Positions 43,498-53,904 of a DNA stretch of 64,000 bases are shown in pieces. Position numbers and translations under genes: made by a program. The stretch comes from an uncultured Muribaculaceae bacterium (GTDB lineage Bacteria > Bacteroidota > Bacteroidia > Bacteroidales > Muribaculaceae). The stretch lies in NCBI GenBank assembly GCA_944320595.1, contig CALUIB010000005.1, positions 79,061 through 143,060 of the forward strand, written 5' to 3'. The notes beneath the pieces are model-generated. The model was not told the origin of the DNA. It saw only the letters and a list, made by a program, of their open reading frames with translations, and made no database searches. Each line of letters starts with the position of its first letter. Position 1 is the first letter of the stretch.

Positions 43498-46404
43498 TTA
43501 TAGCGTCTTTTTCACTTCCACTTCCTCGAACGACTCGATGAAGTCGCCCACCTTTATGTCGTTGTAACCTGCCACGCTGAGGCCGCAGTCGAATCCCGAG
43601 GTCACCTCCTTCACGTCGTCCTTGAAACGCTTGAGCGAACCAAGGTCGCCGGTATATATCACAATACCGTCGCGGATTATGCGCACCTTGCAATTGCGTT
43701 TCACCTTGCCTTCGCGCACTATGGCTCCGGCTATGGTGCCCACCTTCGAGATATGGTAGGTTTGCAGCACCTCGGCCGAACCTAAGATTTCCTCCTTTAT
43801 CTCGGGCGAGAGCATGCCTTCCATTGCGTCCTTCACCTCTTCGATGGCCTTGTATATGATGGAGTACAGGCGTATGTCAACGCCGTCGCGCTCGGCAAGG
43901 CGGCGTGCGGCAAGCGACGGGCGCACCTGGAATCCTATGATGAAGGCATCGGATGCAGCCGCCAGCGTCACGTCGCTTTCGGAAATTGCGCCCACGGCCT
44001 TATGTATCACATTCACTTGCACCTCGGGCGTTGACAGCTTTATGAGCGAGTCGCTCAGTGCCTCTATCGAGCCGTCAACGTCGCCCTTGACGATGATGTT
44101 AAGCTCGTTGAAGCTGCCAAGTGCCTTGCGGCGGCCTATGTCTTCGAGCGTCACGCGCTTTTGCGTGCGCAAGCCCAATTCGCGTTGCAGCTGCTCGCGC
44201 TTGCTTGCTATTTCGCGCGCCTCCTGGTCGGTGTCCATCACTATGAACTTGTCGCCAGCGGTAGGTGCGCCGTTAAGCCCCAGTATCAATGCCGGTTCCG
44301 ACGGGCCTGCCTCGGTGATGCGCTGGTTGCGCTCGTTGAACATGGCCTTCACCTTCCCGTAGTGCGTACCGGCAAGCAAAATGTCGCCCACCTTCAATGT
44401 GCCGTTCTGCACAAGCACGGTGGCCACATATCCGCGGCCCTTGTCGAGCGACGACTCTATGATAGAACCCACGGCGCGGCGTTTCGGGTTGGCCTTCAGT
44501 TCAAGCATCTCGGCTTCAAGCAGCACCTTGTCGAGCAGCTCGGTCACGCCAATGCCTTTCTTTGCCGAAATATCCTGCGACTGGTATTTGCCGCCCCACT
44601 CTTCCACAAGATAGTTCATATTGGCCAGTTCCTCCTTTATCTTCTCGGGGTTGGCGGCAGGCTTGTCTATCTTGTTGATGGCAAATATGATGGGCACTCC
44701 GGCAGCCGATGCATGGTTGATGGCCTCCACCGTCTGCGGCATCACATTGTCGTCGGCAGCCACAATGATGATTACAATGTCGGTAATCTTGGCACCGCGG
44801 GCACGCATGGCGGTAAATGCCTCGTGACCTGGTGTGTCGAGGAACGTGATGTGCTGGCCGTTCTTCAATTTCACGTTATATGCGCCTATGTGCTGCGTGA
44901 TGCCGCCGGCCTCGCCGGCTATCACATTGGCGTTACGTATATAGTCGAGCAACGAAGTCTTGCCATGATCGACGTGGCCCATGACGGTCACCACCGGCGG
45001 ACGCGGAACCAAGTCTTCGGGCTTGTCCTCCTCGTCGTCGTGGCTGTGTATGGCCTCCGACACTTCGGCACTCACATACTCGGTCTTGAACCCAAACTCG
45101 TCGGCAACGATATTGATGGTTTCGGCATCGAGCCGCTGGTTGATTGATACCATCACGCCAAGGCTCATGCAGGTGCCTATAACCTTGTTGACCGGCACGT
45201 TCATCATTATGGCAAGGTCGTTGGCAGTGACAAACTCGGTGAGTTTCAGTGTTTTTTCTTCACGTGCTTCGAGTTCGGCTGCTTCGCGCTCGCGCTCCTC
45301 CACGGCTTCGCGTTTCTCCTTGCGCCACTTGGCCGACTTCTTAGGAGCCTTGGCGGTGAGGCGTGCAAGCGTCTCCTTCACCTGTTTCTGTACGTCCTCG
45401 TCGCTAATCTCGGCCTTGAACGGGCGTTTGTTCTTGCGGTTCTTGCGGTTCTTGCTGCCGGCATCGTCGGCCTGCGAGGCTGCCTGGCCGCCACCGCCCT
45501 TACCCTGCTTGGGCTGCGAGGCAATCTGGTTGACGCTCTTTTCAATGTCAACCTTCTCCTTGCCGCCTATGCGCTTGCGCTTCTTGCGGTCGCCCTGACC
45601 ACCTTCGCCCTGCGGCTGATTGCCGTGCGCTGCCGATTCTTGCCGTGCTTTTTCTTGACGCTCGCGTCGCTTTTCCTCCTTTGACTTCTTCTTGGGGCGC
45701 GTCTGTGAGTTGATGGCCGACAAGTCGATTTTTCCTATTACCTTGGGCTGGTTCTTCAGCACTGGAGTGCCCAGGGTGAAGATTTCGTCTTCCTGCCGTT
45801 TGGGCGTTTCTTCTTGTTCGTTGTTACCGTTGTCCATTGCGGTTGCTGCTTGTGCTACTGTTACATCATCGTGCCGCGCCTCGTCGTCGGCTGCCTTGGG
45901 CTGCGCCTGCCGGGCCGGCTGCTGTGCGGCTGCTATGGGGTTGTTGTCTGCTTTTACTTTTTCTTCATCTTGGGCATTTGCCACCGTTTCCTTCTTCGTT
46001 TCCTGTTGCTGCGGCTTTTCGTCCTGGGTGGTCGGTTGCCCGGTGCTCACCTCTGCTTCGGGCGCGGGAGCAGGTGCCGGTTTCGGCTTTCCCGCTTGCG
46101 ACAAGTCGATTTTCCCCACGATTTTTGGCGTGGGTATTTGAGATTCGGTCGAGATGAAATCCTCCTCCTTGCGTTTCCGCTCGGGCTTTGAACGCTCTTG
46201 GCGACGTTCGTTGATGAAGTTGTCCGATTTTATGCGCTGGTCCTTGTCGGTACGGAACGCATCGAGCAGCATCTTGTAATGTTCGTCCGATATGCGGGCG
46301 TTGGGATTAGATTCCACTGTAATGTTCTTCTTGCTCAGGAACTCGATGATGGTCGAGGTTCCCACATTCAGGTCTTTTGCTACTTTGCTTATCTTTACGG
46401 GCAT
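43498..46404 (-). CDS. infB: Translation initiation factor IF-2
   Basis: This 968-residue IF-2 starts with the IF2_N domain [21 protein letters not shown] very long charged Lys/Glu/Gln/Ala-rich linker of about 340 residues follows, with a second IF2_N region near residue 385. The GTPase domain begins near residue 473 ([42 protein letters not shown]). The C-terminal fMet-tRNA-binding domains follow. It is the last gene of rimP-nusA-infB. Confidence 0.99.
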   Translation of the reverse strand: MPVKISKVAKDLNVGTSTIIEFLSKKNITVESNPNARISDEHYKMLLDAFRTDKDQRIKSDNFINERRQERSKPERKRKEEDFISTESQIPTPKIVGKIDLSQAGKPKPAPAPAPEAEVSTGQPTTQDEKPQQQETKKETVANAQDEEKVKADNNPIAAAQQPARQAQPKAADDEARHDDVTVAQAATAMDNGNNEQEETPKRQEDEIFTLGTPVLKNQPKVIGKIDLSAINSQTRPKKKSKEEKRRERQEKARQESAAHGNQPQGEGGQGDRKKRKRIGGKEKVDIEKSVNQIASQPKQGKGGGGQAASQADDAGSKNRKNRKNKRPFKAEISDEDVQKQVKETLARLTAKAPKKSAKWRKEKREAVEEREREAAELEAREEKTLKLTEFVTANDLAIMMNVPVNKVIGTCMSLGVMVSINQRLDAETINIVADEFGFKTEYVSAEVSEAIHSHDDEEDKPEDLVPRPPVVTVMGHVDHGKTSLLDYIRNANVIAGEAGGITQHIGAYNVKLKNGQHITFLDTPGHEAFTAMRARGAKITDIVIIIVAADDNVMPQTVEAINHASAAGVPIIFAINKIDKPAANPEKIKEELANMNYLVEEWGGKYQSQDISAKKGIGVTELLDKVLLEAEMLELKANPKRRAVGSIIESSLDKGRGYVATVLVQNGTLKVGDILLAGTHYGKVKAMFNERNQRITEAGPSEPALILGLNGAPTAGDKFIVMDTDQEAREIASKREQLQRELGLRTQKRVTLEDIGRRKALGSFNELNIIVKGDVDGSIEALSDSLIKLSTPEVQVNVIHKAVGAISESDVTLAAASDAFIIGFQVRPSLAARRLAERDGVDIRLYSIIYKAIEEVKDAMEGMLSPEIKEEILGSAEVLQTYHISKVGTIAGAIVREGKVKRNCKVRIIRDGIVIYTGDLGSLKRFKDDVKEVTSGFDCGLSVAGYNDIKVGDFIESFEEVEVKKTL

Positions 46405-46542
46405 ATATGATTATTGAAAACTCTTGTGTAATAATGTCTCTCGAAGCATAGATGGTCTCAGCCGGTGGAAGGGTAGCCGGGCTGCATGCGCACACACGTT
46501 GCGCCGCCACGTTGCCCGGCCCGGGGCTATAATGGATTCCGC

Positions 46543-47805
46543 TTAGTTCTCGAACTCGGCCTTGAGCACCTTGATGACATTGTCAACGGTGTCTTCTTCA
46601 AGGTCGGCCTTCTCGATGAGTTCCTCGCGCGGCATGTTGAGAACTGCCTTTGCGGTGGCGCAGCCTATGTCTTTAAGCGCGTCGATTACCCACGAGTCGA
46701 TTTCGTCCTTGAACTCGTCGAGGTAGATGTCTTCCTCGCTCTCTTCAAGGTCGCGGTAAACGTCGATTTCATAGCCAGTGAGCATCGTGGCGAGGCGTAT
46801 GTTAAGGCCGCCCTTGCCGATGGCCAGAGAAACCTCCTCGGGCTTGAGGAACACCTCGGCGTGCTTGTTCTCCTCGTCGATGCGTATCGACGAGATTTTG
46901 GCCGGGCTCAATGCCCGTTGTATGAACAGCGAGGGGTTGCTGGTGTAATTGATAACGTCGATATTCTCGTTGCGCAGCTCGCGCACGATGCCATGAATGC
47001 GAGCGCCCTTCACACCCACGCAGGCACCCACGGGGTCGATGCGGTCGTCATACGACTCCACGGCTATCTTGGCGCGTTCGCCAGGGATGCGGGCAATGGC
47101 GCGTATCAGTATCAGACCGTCGTGTATCTCGGGCACTTCAAGCTCGAAGAGGCGGCGCAGGAATGTGTCGCTGGTGCGCGAAACAGTGATTTTGGGGTTG
47201 TTGTTCTTGTTGTCAACATTGTAAATCACGGCCTTCACGGTGTCGCCCTTGCGGTAGAAGTCGGTGGGTATCTGCTGGTCCTTGGGCAGCAGCAGCTCGT
47301 TTTTGTCCTCGTCGAGGAGCAAGATTTCCTTCTTCCACAGCTGGTAAACCTCGCCCGTCACCAGTTCGCCCTCCATCTCCTTGAACTTGGTGTAGATGGC
47401 ATCCTTCTGCAAGTCGAGGATTTTGCTGGCAAGCGTCTGGCGCAAGTTAAGGATTGCGCGGCGGCCAAACTTGGCAAAGTCGATTTTCTTGGTGTGCTCC
47501 TCGCCCACCTCGCAATCGGGGTCGGGGTTGTCGGCATCGTTGCGCGCGTCGCTCAGGCTGATTTGCCTCACGGGGTCCTCCACCTTGCCGTCGGGAACGA
47601 TTTCAAGGTTTTGGTATATTTCACAGTCGCCCTTGTCGGGGTTCATGATTACGTCGAAGTTCTCGTCGCTGCCAAACATCTTGGCTATGACGCTGCGGAA
47701 CGACTCCTCCAGGACGCTTATCATTGTGGTCTTGTCGATGTTACGCAACTCCTTGAACTCCGAGAAGCGGTCCACCATGTCGATTGATTCCTCTTTCTTT
47801 GCCAT
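46543..47805 (-). CDS. nusA: Transcription termination/antitermination protein NusA
   Basis: This 420-residue NusA has the N-terminal polymerase-binding domain (VDRFSEFKELRNIDKTTMIS), an S1 domain (ELVTGEVYQLWKKEILLLDE), and two KH domains with GACVGVKGARIHGIVREL and AIGKGGLNIRLATMLTGYEI. It modulates pausing and antitermination. It follows rimP by 22 nt and precedes infB by 138 nt. Confidence 0.99.
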   Translation of the reverse strand: MAKKEESIDMVDRFSEFKELRNIDKTTMISVLEESFRSVIAKMFGSDENFDVIMNPDKGDCEIYQNLEIVPDGKVEDPVRQISLSDARNDADNPDPDCEVGEEHTKKIDFAKFGRRAILNLRQTLASKILDLQKDAIYTKFKEMEGELVTGEVYQLWKKEILLLDEDKNELLLPKDQQIPTDFYRKGDTVKAVIYNVDNKNNNPKITVSRTSDTFLRRLFELEVPEIHDGLILIRAIARIPGERAKIAVESYDDRIDPVGACVGVKGARIHGIVRELRNENIDVINYTSNPSLFIQRALSPAKISSIRIDEENKHAEVFLKPEEVSLAIGKGGLNIRLATMLTGYEIDVYRDLEESEEDIYLDEFKDEIDSWVIDALKDIGCATAKAVLNMPREELIEKADLEEDTVDNVIKVLKAEFEN

Positions 47806-47827
47806 GTTTCTTTATGTCTGTGTGTGA

Positions 47828-48292
47828 TTAATCTATGATGTTTTTAGTGTATTTCACGTCGCCGTAGCCGAATGCCTCGTCCTCCTCCACCATTACGGGG
47901 CGCTTGGCACCCTCGGGCTTCACTTTCCGCGAGGTGGTGAGGGTAAAGCCGTTGTCGTCGGCCTGCTTCAGCGTACCGCGCAGCTTTCGTCCGTCGCAGG
48001 TAAGCACCTCCACCGGGTTGCCGCAGTTCTTCACATACTGAGCCACTACCTTGAAGGGCGACGTCAGCCCGGCCGACCCCACTTCAAGCTCGTAGTCCTC
48101 CTTGTCGCGGTCGAAGTTGGCCTCTATCAAGTTGTTTATCTCCACGCAATCGTCGATGGTGATGTTGCCGCTATGGCGTTCTATCTCTACCACGATGCGG
48201 TTGTCGGCCGAAACCTCGGTCGAGACCAGGAAAATGTCGCTGTCTGCAAGCGCGTCGGCGACCACTTTGTCAAGGGCTTTTTTGTCTATCAT
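47828..48292 (-). CDS. rimP: Ribosome maturation factor RimP
   Basis: This 154-residue protein has the RimP N-domain with DDCVEINNLIEANFDRDKED and YELEVGSAGLTSPF, and the C-terminal SH3-like part. It helps late 30S assembly. It is the first gene of the rimP-nusA-infB operon, a widespread order. A TATATTTG box at 48377-48370 (minus) lies 77 nt upstream. Confidence 0.96.
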   Translation of the reverse strand: MIDKKALDKVVADALADSDIFLVSTEVSADNRIVVEIERHSGNITIDDCVEINNLIEANFDRDKEDYELEVGSAGLTSPFKVVAQYVKNCGNPVEVLTCDGRKLRGTLKQADDNGFTLTTSRKVKPEGAKRPVMVEEDEAFGYGDVKYTKNIID

Positions 48293-48612
48293 TTAGGGGT
48301 CTTGTTGTATTAATTAAAAAAATGAGGGAGCCGCCTGCCCCCTCCACTTAACTTTTCAGTTTCCGCCTGCAAATATACTCATTTGCCCCCTTATTTACAA
48401 TATTATTTAATCAAGCAAGCCCCAATCTCACGCAAATATACGATTATTTATTATAATTTAACTTTATTTACAACGATTATACGACTGTACAGCGGTTTAT
48501 TCCTTATCAGCCATGCACTGCGCATCGCATTAGTATTTATTTTGTGCAAATGCATTTGCCAAATTTTTCTATAAATTTGCGGTATTAACACACAACTAAA
48601 AAGCATAAATCT
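48293..48612. other. AT-rich divergent intergenic region
   Basis: There are 320 nt between rimP (leftward) and the NADAR gene (rightward). It holds the rimP -7 box (48377-48370) and, for the NADAR gene, TAAATTTG at 48572-48579 with TTTG only at non-optimal distances. A GAGGGAG/CCCCCTC inverted repeat lies at 48325-48346 in the rimP leader. I see no further gene or RNA. Confidence 0.5.
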
Positions 48613-49164
48613 ATGGAACATAATAAGTTGTGCCTATTGTGTACCGACAGGATTTACACAAGAGAAGATTTTGTGTTTTTCTGGGGGCATACAAGCAAAA
48701 GCTCAAATGTCGGCAAGCATTGCCTTAGCCAATGGTATATGTGTTCGTTTATGGTGGATGACGTGTGCTACAATTGTGCAGAACAATACATGATGGCAGA
48801 AAAGGCACGTTTATTTGGAGATGATGAAGTGTGGCATCAAATAATGGAGTCGTGCGACCCCATGGCGATAAAGAAATTTGGGCGCATGGTAAAAAACTTC
48901 AATGTTGATGTGTGGGCGAGAAATTGTCGCGAGATTGTCAAGAAAGGGAATTTTGCCAAGTTCTCACAGAGCAATCAACTGATGGAATACCTGCTCGGCA
49001 CTGGCAACAAGATATTGGTGGAGGCATCGCCTAAAGACACCATTTGGGGCATCGGGCTTTCGGAGGATTCCCCCAAGGCTTGCAACCCACATCTATGGAG
49101 AGGTGAGAACCTGCTTGGTTTCGCACTTATGGATGTGAGGGATATGCTGAATATCATCGCATGA
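48613..49164 (+). CDS. NADAR-family (YbiA-like) N-glycosidase with cysteine-rich N-terminus
   Basis: This 183-residue protein has the NADAR core. The parts are FVFFWGH near residue 20, YNCAEQYMMAEKARLFGD (residues 53-70) with the conserved E-Q/H-Y-x-x-x-x-K element, ILVEASPKDTIWGIGL, and NLLGFALMDVRDMLNII at the end. NADAR proteins cleave N-glycosidic bonds of ADP-ribose-type or riboflavin-intermediate substrates, and some act in phage defence. A C7-x-x-C10 pair plus cysteines 37, 44, 52 and 55 hint at a metal site not usual for YbiA. The gene is more AT-rich than its neighbours and stands alone, so it may have been acquired. Confidence 0.88.
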   Translation: MEHNKLCLLCTDRIYTREDFVFFWGHTSKSSNVGKHCLSQWYMCSFMVDDVCYNCAEQYMMAEKARLFGDDEVWHQIMESCDPMAIKKFGRMVKNFNVDVWARNCREIVKKGNFAKFSQSNQLMEYLLGTGNKILVEASPKDTIWGIGLSEDSPKACNPHLWRGENLLGFALMDVRDMLNIIA

Positions 49165-49330
49165 TTTTGGATTGCATTTTCGATGCTAATTGTTTTTGTC
49201 TGCCTTAACCATAATTGGTGGCTTTATTTTGCACCAGATTAATAAATTAACTTAAATCGCTGGATTATTCCTGCTTAATGCAAAAAAAATTAGTATCTTG
49301 CGGATTAAACCCATTTGACTGCAAAATGTT

Positions 49331-51772
49331 ATGAAATATGTGATAATAGGAGGCGTGGCAGGCGGTGCCACTGCCGCAGCAAGGCTGAGAAGGATTGACG
49401 AAGCTGCCGAGATAATATTGCTTGAAAAAGGCAGTTACATATCGTATGCCAATTGTGGGCTGCCCTATTACATAGGTGGCGTGATAGCGCAGCGTGAACG
49501 GCTGCTGGTACAAACGCCGCAGTCGTTTGGCCAGCGGTTTCGCGTGGACGTGCGAGTCCTCAACGAGGCGGTGGCCATCGACACTGCCAAAAAGACTGTG
49601 GCGATTAAGAATGCTGCCACAGGGAAAACTTATTCCGAAAGCTACGACAAGCTGCTGCTCTCGCCCGGCTCCACGCCGGTGAGGCCGCCGCTCGCGGGTA
49701 TCGACACTGAGGGCATCTTCACCCTGCGCACCGTGGACGACACCGACAGCATAAAGGATTACATGGAGCGCAAGCAGCCGCGCCGCGCCGTGGTGGTGGG
49801 CGCAGGCTTCATTGGGCTTGAAATGGCCGAGAACCTGCACCACGCAGGGCTTGACGTGGCAATAGTGGAAATGTCCAACCAGGTGATGGCTCCCATCGAC
49901 TACTCGATGGCGGCGATGCTGCACGGCCACCTGTCGCAAAAGGGGGTATCGCTCTACCTTGAAGAAAGCGTGGAGTCGTTTGCCCGAAATGCCAACGGCG
50001 GCATCGACGTGTGCCTGAAAAGCGGCGGCCGCATACCAGCCGACATGGTGCTGCTGTCGATAGGTGTGCGCCCGGCCACCGCGCTGGCACGGCAGGCAGG
50101 ATTAGAAATAGGCGAGGCAGGCGGCATAAAGGTGAACGAATATCTTGAAACGTCGGCACCAGGCGTGTATGCCGTGGGCGATGCCATCGAGTACCCCCAC
50201 CCCATCACCGGCAAGCCGTGGCTAAACTACCTTGCAGGCCCGGCCAACAGGCAAGGCCGCATAGTGGCCGACAACATGGCGCGCGGCAACCGTGTGAAGT
50301 ATGAAGGCTCGATAGGCACATCGGTGGCAAAGGTGTTCGATCTCACTGTGGCCTCGACCGGGTTGCCGGCAAAGAGGCTAAAGCAGTGGGGCATAGACTA
50401 CGCAAGCTCCATCACTCACTCGTCGTCGCATGCAGGCTATTACCCCGATGCCATGCCGCTGACCATAAAGCTGACTTTCGACAAGGCCACTGGCAGGCTG
50501 TATGGGGCGCAATGCGTGGGGCACGAAGGTGTTGACAAGCGCATCGACCAAATAGCCGCCATCATCAAGCACGGCGGCACTGTTTACGACCTCATCGAAA
50601 CCGAGCATTGCTATGCACCGCCATTTTCGTCGGCAAAAGACCCCGTAGCCATTGCCGGATATGTGGCAAGCAACATAATAAACGGCGATATGCCTGCCAT
50701 AACGTGGCGGCAGCTTGCCGAAGAGAAAGACCGGGTGATGCTTATCGACACACGTACCCCCGAAGAGTTTGCCTTCGGCGCAATACCGGGAGCGGTGAAC
50801 ATCCCCGTTGACCAACTGCGCGACAATCTCGACAAAGTGCCACGCGACAAGCCAGTGGTGGTGTATTGCGCCGTAGGGCTGCGTGGGTACATAGCCTTGC
50901 GCATACTCGCAGGGCGCGGCTACGACAAAGTGCGCAACCTCATTGGCGGCTACAAGACCTATTCAGCCGCCACCGCCCCACTGCCCAAGCCTGCGGCAGG
51001 CAAGCCACGGGCAACACAAGCAGGCAGCAGCCACGAGCCGAAAGTGTCGCTCCGGGTGAACGCCTGCGGAATGCAATGCCCAGGCCCCATCATGGAGGTG
51101 AAGAAAGCCATCGACAGCCTTGGCGACGGGGAATCGGTGGAGATAACAGCCACCGATGCCGGATTTGCCCGTGATGCCTCGTCGTGGTGCGCCACCACCG
51201 GCAACCGCCTTGTAAGCCAAACCGAGGATAAAGGCCGATACACCGTGGTAATAGAGAAGTGCCGCGCAAAGCAACCGTCGTCGGCAGGAGAGCAGCCGAC
51301 AGGCAAAGGGAAAACATTAATTCTGTTCAGCGACGACCTCGACAAGGCACTGGCAACATTCGTCCTGGCCAATGGCGCGGCAGCCACCGGGCAGAAGGTG
51401 TCGATATTCTTCACATTCTGGGGACTAAATGTGCTGAAGAAGGTGCACAAGCCACGAGTGCAGAAAGACCTGTTCGGGAAAATGTTTGGCATGATGCTCC
51501 CGTCAAGCTCGCTGAAACTGAAACTCTCGAAGATGAACATGATGGGCATAGGCCGCCGCATGATGCGGTCGCTTATGGCAAAGAAGGGTGTTGATTCGCT
51601 CGAAACCCTGCGCGACCAAGCTCTGCGGCAAGGTGTGGAGTTCATCGCCTGCCAAATGTCGATGGATGTGATGGGCATAAGCCGCGAGGAACTAATCGAT
51701 GAAGTGACTGTGGGCGGAGTGGCAACCTACATGGAACGCGCCGAGCAAGCCAATGTGAACCTGTTTATCTAA
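49331..51772 (+). CDS. CoA-disulfide reductase-like fusion: FAD reductase - rhodanese - TusA - DsrE
   Basis: The 813-residue cytoplasmic protein has four modules. Residues 1-440 are a pyridine nucleotide-disulfide oxidoreductase (IGGVAGGATAAARLRR dinucleotide fold) with the single active-site cysteine of CoA-disulfide reductases in YISYANCGLPYYIGG (C43). Residues ~465-545 are rhodanese (LIDTRTPEEFAFGAIPGAVN, active loop VYCAVGLRG). Residues ~570-645 are TusA-like (VNACGMQCPGPIMEVKKAID). Residues ~658-813 are DsrE-like. It probably moves sulfane sulfur or protects against persulfides. No neighbouring sulfur gene is seen. The 166-nt gap upstream shows no clear promoter. Confidence 0.93.
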   Translation: MKYVIIGGVAGGATAAARLRRIDEAAEIILLEKGSYISYANCGLPYYIGGVIAQRERLLVQTPQSFGQRFRVDVRVLNEAVAIDTAKKTVAIKNAATGKTYSESYDKLLLSPGSTPVRPPLAGIDTEGIFTLRTVDDTDSIKDYMERKQPRRAVVVGAGFIGLEMAENLHHAGLDVAIVEMSNQVMAPIDYSMAAMLHGHLSQKGVSLYLEESVESFARNANGGIDVCLKSGGRIPADMVLLSIGVRPATALARQAGLEIGEAGGIKVNEYLETSAPGVYAVGDAIEYPHPITGKPWLNYLAGPANRQGRIVADNMARGNRVKYEGSIGTSVAKVFDLTVASTGLPAKRLKQWGIDYASSITHSSSHAGYYPDAMPLTIKLTFDKATGRLYGAQCVGHEGVDKRIDQIAAIIKHGGTVYDLIETEHCYAPPFSSAKDPVAIAGYVASNIINGDMPAITWRQLAEEKDRVMLIDTRTPEEFAFGAIPGAVNIPVDQLRDNLDKVPRDKPVVVYCAVGLRGYIALRILAGRGYDKVRNLIGGYKTYSAATAPLPKPAAGKPRATQAGSSHEPKVSLRVNACGMQCPGPIMEVKKAIDSLGDGESVEITATDAGFARDASSWCATTGNRLVSQTEDKGRYTVVIEKCRAKQPSSAGEQPTGKGKTLILFSDDLDKALATFVLANGAAATGQKVSIFFTFWGLNVLKKVHKPRVQKDLFGKMFGMMLPSSSLKLKLSKMNMMGIGRRMMRSLMAKKGVDSLETLRDQALRQGVEFIACQMSMDVMGISREELIDEVTVGGVATYMERAEQANVNLFI

Positions 51773-51905
51773 TTAGGAATTAGGAATGAGGAATTAGGAA
51801 TTAGGAATTGGAAATTAGGAATGAGAAATTAAAATGTGTTTATAGTCAATTTCCAATTCCTAACTCTTAATTTCTAACTCCTAACTCCTAATTCCTAATT
51901 TTTTA
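51771..51905. repeat. AATTAGGA tandem/inverted repeat cluster
   Basis: About eight degenerate GGAATTA units (51774-51835) face about seven inverted TAATTCC-type units (51848-51902) across a short AT-rich loop. The whole can form a long imperfect hairpin. It lies between the reductase fusion stop and the TonB receptor promoter and may act as a transcription stop. Arrays like this occur dispersed in other bacteria. Confidence 0.75.
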
Positions 51906-51962
51906 AGTAATTCTGGTTATCCCAACCATGATTTTTATACTGTGCCATTGCTGGTGTAGATG

Positions 51963-51970
51963 TATCTTTG
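51963..51970 (+). promoter_or_regulatory. -7 promoter box of the TonB receptor gene
   Basis: TATCTTTG fits TAnnTTTG. It implies transcription from about 51977, which excludes the ATGs at 51960 and 51975 as starts and supports ATG 51999. No TTTG lies at the right distance upstream. Confidence 0.55.
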
Positions 51971-51998
51971 CACCATGATTTATAGCATATACACGACA

Positions 51999-53891
51999 AT
52001 GGCAAAAAAAACACTGCTTTTTACCCTTATCGCCGTCATGCTCGCTGCAATGCCGGCCACGGCTCAAACCGACACCACTCGAAACATATTGATGAACGAC
52101 GTGGTGGTGACCGGTACGCGAAACGAAACCGACATACGCCACCTGCCAATGACCATCTCGGTTGTGGGGCGTGCGCAAATCGAGCAAGACCACCAATCAT
52201 CCATCCTGCCGGTACTTAACACGCAGGTTCCGGGATTTTTCTCCACCTCGCGCGGCGTGATGGGATATGGTGTCTCGACGGGCGGGTCGGGGCAAATGTC
52301 GATGCGCGGCATAGGAGGGCCGGCACAAGCCGGGCTGCCCACCACAGGGCTGCTCGTGCTTATCGACGGCCACCCTCAATACATGGGGCTGATGGGGCAT
52401 CCCTTAGCCGATGCCTACCAGTCGATGCTGGTGGAGCGTGTGGAAGTGGTGCGCGGCCCGGCATCGGTGCTTTATGGCTCAAATGCCATGGGCGGAGTAG
52501 TCAACATTGTGACCCGGCGCATGGCCGTGGACGGCATCAAGACCGACATCGACCTTTCGGGCGGCTCGTATGGCACATTCAAGGGCGAGGCAGCCAACCG
52601 CATACGCCGCGGCAAGTTCTCAAGCACCATCACCGCATCTTACAGCCGCACCGACGGTCACCGCACCGACATGGGCTTTGAACAATACGGAGGATACTTG
52701 AAACTTGGCTACGACTTTTCACAACGATGGAAGTTGTGGGGCGACGTGAACATCACGCACTTCAACGCATCGAACCCCGGTGCCACCTACCAGCCGTATA
52801 TCGACAACGACCAACGAATAACTCGCGGAATGGCCTCGCTTGCGCTTGAAAACCACTACGACCGCACCTCGGGAGCATTAAGCCTGTTTGTGAACTGGGG
52901 CGACCATTACATCAACGATGGCTACGAGCCGGGCGACGAACCGCTCGACTACCGTTTCAACAGCAACGACCAGATGCTGGGTGTGTCGTGGTACCAAAGC
53001 GCACAATTCTTCAAGGGCAACCGCGTGACGGTGGGGTTTGACTACTTCCACTTCGGCGGCAAGGCATGGAACCAATTCTTCGACGGCAGACGGGTGATAC
53101 AGGCCGACCAGCGGCAAGACGAGGTGGCCGCCTACGCCGACTTCCGCCAAGACATCATGCCGTGGCTCACGATAGATGCCGGTGTGCGTTTCGACCACCA
53201 TTCACACACTGGCAACCAGGTTATCCCACAGGCCGGACTTGCATTCCGCCTGCCTGGCAATTCCGAGGTCAAGGCCATGGCGAGCCGAGGTTTCCGAAAC
53301 CCGACTATCAGGGAAATGTATATGTTCCCACCCCAAAATCCCGACTTGGAACCTGAGAGCCTGTGGAACTATGAATTGTCATACACAGGCCGTGGCATAG
53401 ACAACCGCTTGACATATAGCGCAAACCTGTTCTACATAAATGGCGACAACTTGATATTGCGCCTCCCTAATCCTAATAAAAGTGGTATGCTTAACCAAAA
53501 CTCGGGCCACATCGAAAACTTCGGTGCCGAGGCGGCTGTGGATTTCGCCATCAACCGCCACTGGAGCGTCAATGCCAACTATAGCTGGCTGCACATGGAA
53601 AACCCGGTGCTCGCCTCGCCCGAACACAAGCTATATGGCGGGGCAAGTTTCACTCATGGCCGTTGGAACGCATCTACAGGCCTGCAATATGTGAAGGGGC
53701 TCTACACCGACCTCGACACCCACCAGCAAGAAGAGTTCGTGCTGTGGAACCTGTCGGCAAGTTTCCGCGCCACCAAATGGCTATCCCTGTATGTACGCGG
53801 CGAAAACCTGCTTGCCCAGAAGTATGAAATCATGGCCGGTTACCCCATGCCTCGTGCCACATTCATGGGCGGAGCTCACCTAAGCTTCTGA
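51999..53891 (+). CDS. TonB-dependent outer membrane receptor
   Basis: The 630-residue protein starts with the signal peptide MAKKTLLFTLIAVMLAAMPA. It goes directly into a TonB-box-like DVVVTGTRNETD and a plug domain (residues ~38-150, with VERVEVVRGPASVLYGSNAM). A 22-strand-type barrel follows, ending in HLSF as outer membrane barrels do. There is no carboxypeptidase-like or STN extension. The compact BtuB/FepA-like form suggests a vitamin, siderophore or metal-chelate ligand rather than a SusC-type glycan. No SusD partner follows. Confidence 0.92.
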   Translation: MAKKTLLFTLIAVMLAAMPATAQTDTTRNILMNDVVVTGTRNETDIRHLPMTISVVGRAQIEQDHQSSILPVLNTQVPGFFSTSRGVMGYGVSTGGSGQMSMRGIGGPAQAGLPTTGLLVLIDGHPQYMGLMGHPLADAYQSMLVERVEVVRGPASVLYGSNAMGGVVNIVTRRMAVDGIKTDIDLSGGSYGTFKGEAANRIRRGKFSSTITASYSRTDGHRTDMGFEQYGGYLKLGYDFSQRWKLWGDVNITHFNASNPGATYQPYIDNDQRITRGMASLALENHYDRTSGALSLFVNWGDHYINDGYEPGDEPLDYRFNSNDQMLGVSWYQSAQFFKGNRVTVGFDYFHFGGKAWNQFFDGRRVIQADQRQDEVAAYADFRQDIMPWLTIDAGVRFDHHSHTGNQVIPQAGLAFRLPGNSEVKAMASRGFRNPTIREMYMFPPQNPDLEPESLWNYELSYTGRGIDNRLTYSANLFYINGDNLILRLPNPNKSGMLNQNSGHIENFGAEAAVDFAINRHWSVNANYSWLHMENPVLASPEHKLYGGASFTHGRWNASTGLQYVKGLYTDLDTHQQEEFVLWNLSASFRATKWLSLYVRGENLLAQKYEIMAGYPMPRATFMGGAHLSF

Positions 53892-53904
53892 GAAAATAAC
53901 TTAC

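Noticed and set aside
46486..47787. 433-codon open frame on the plus strand
   Set aside because: Antisense shadow of nusA, a byproduct of its GC-rich third positions.
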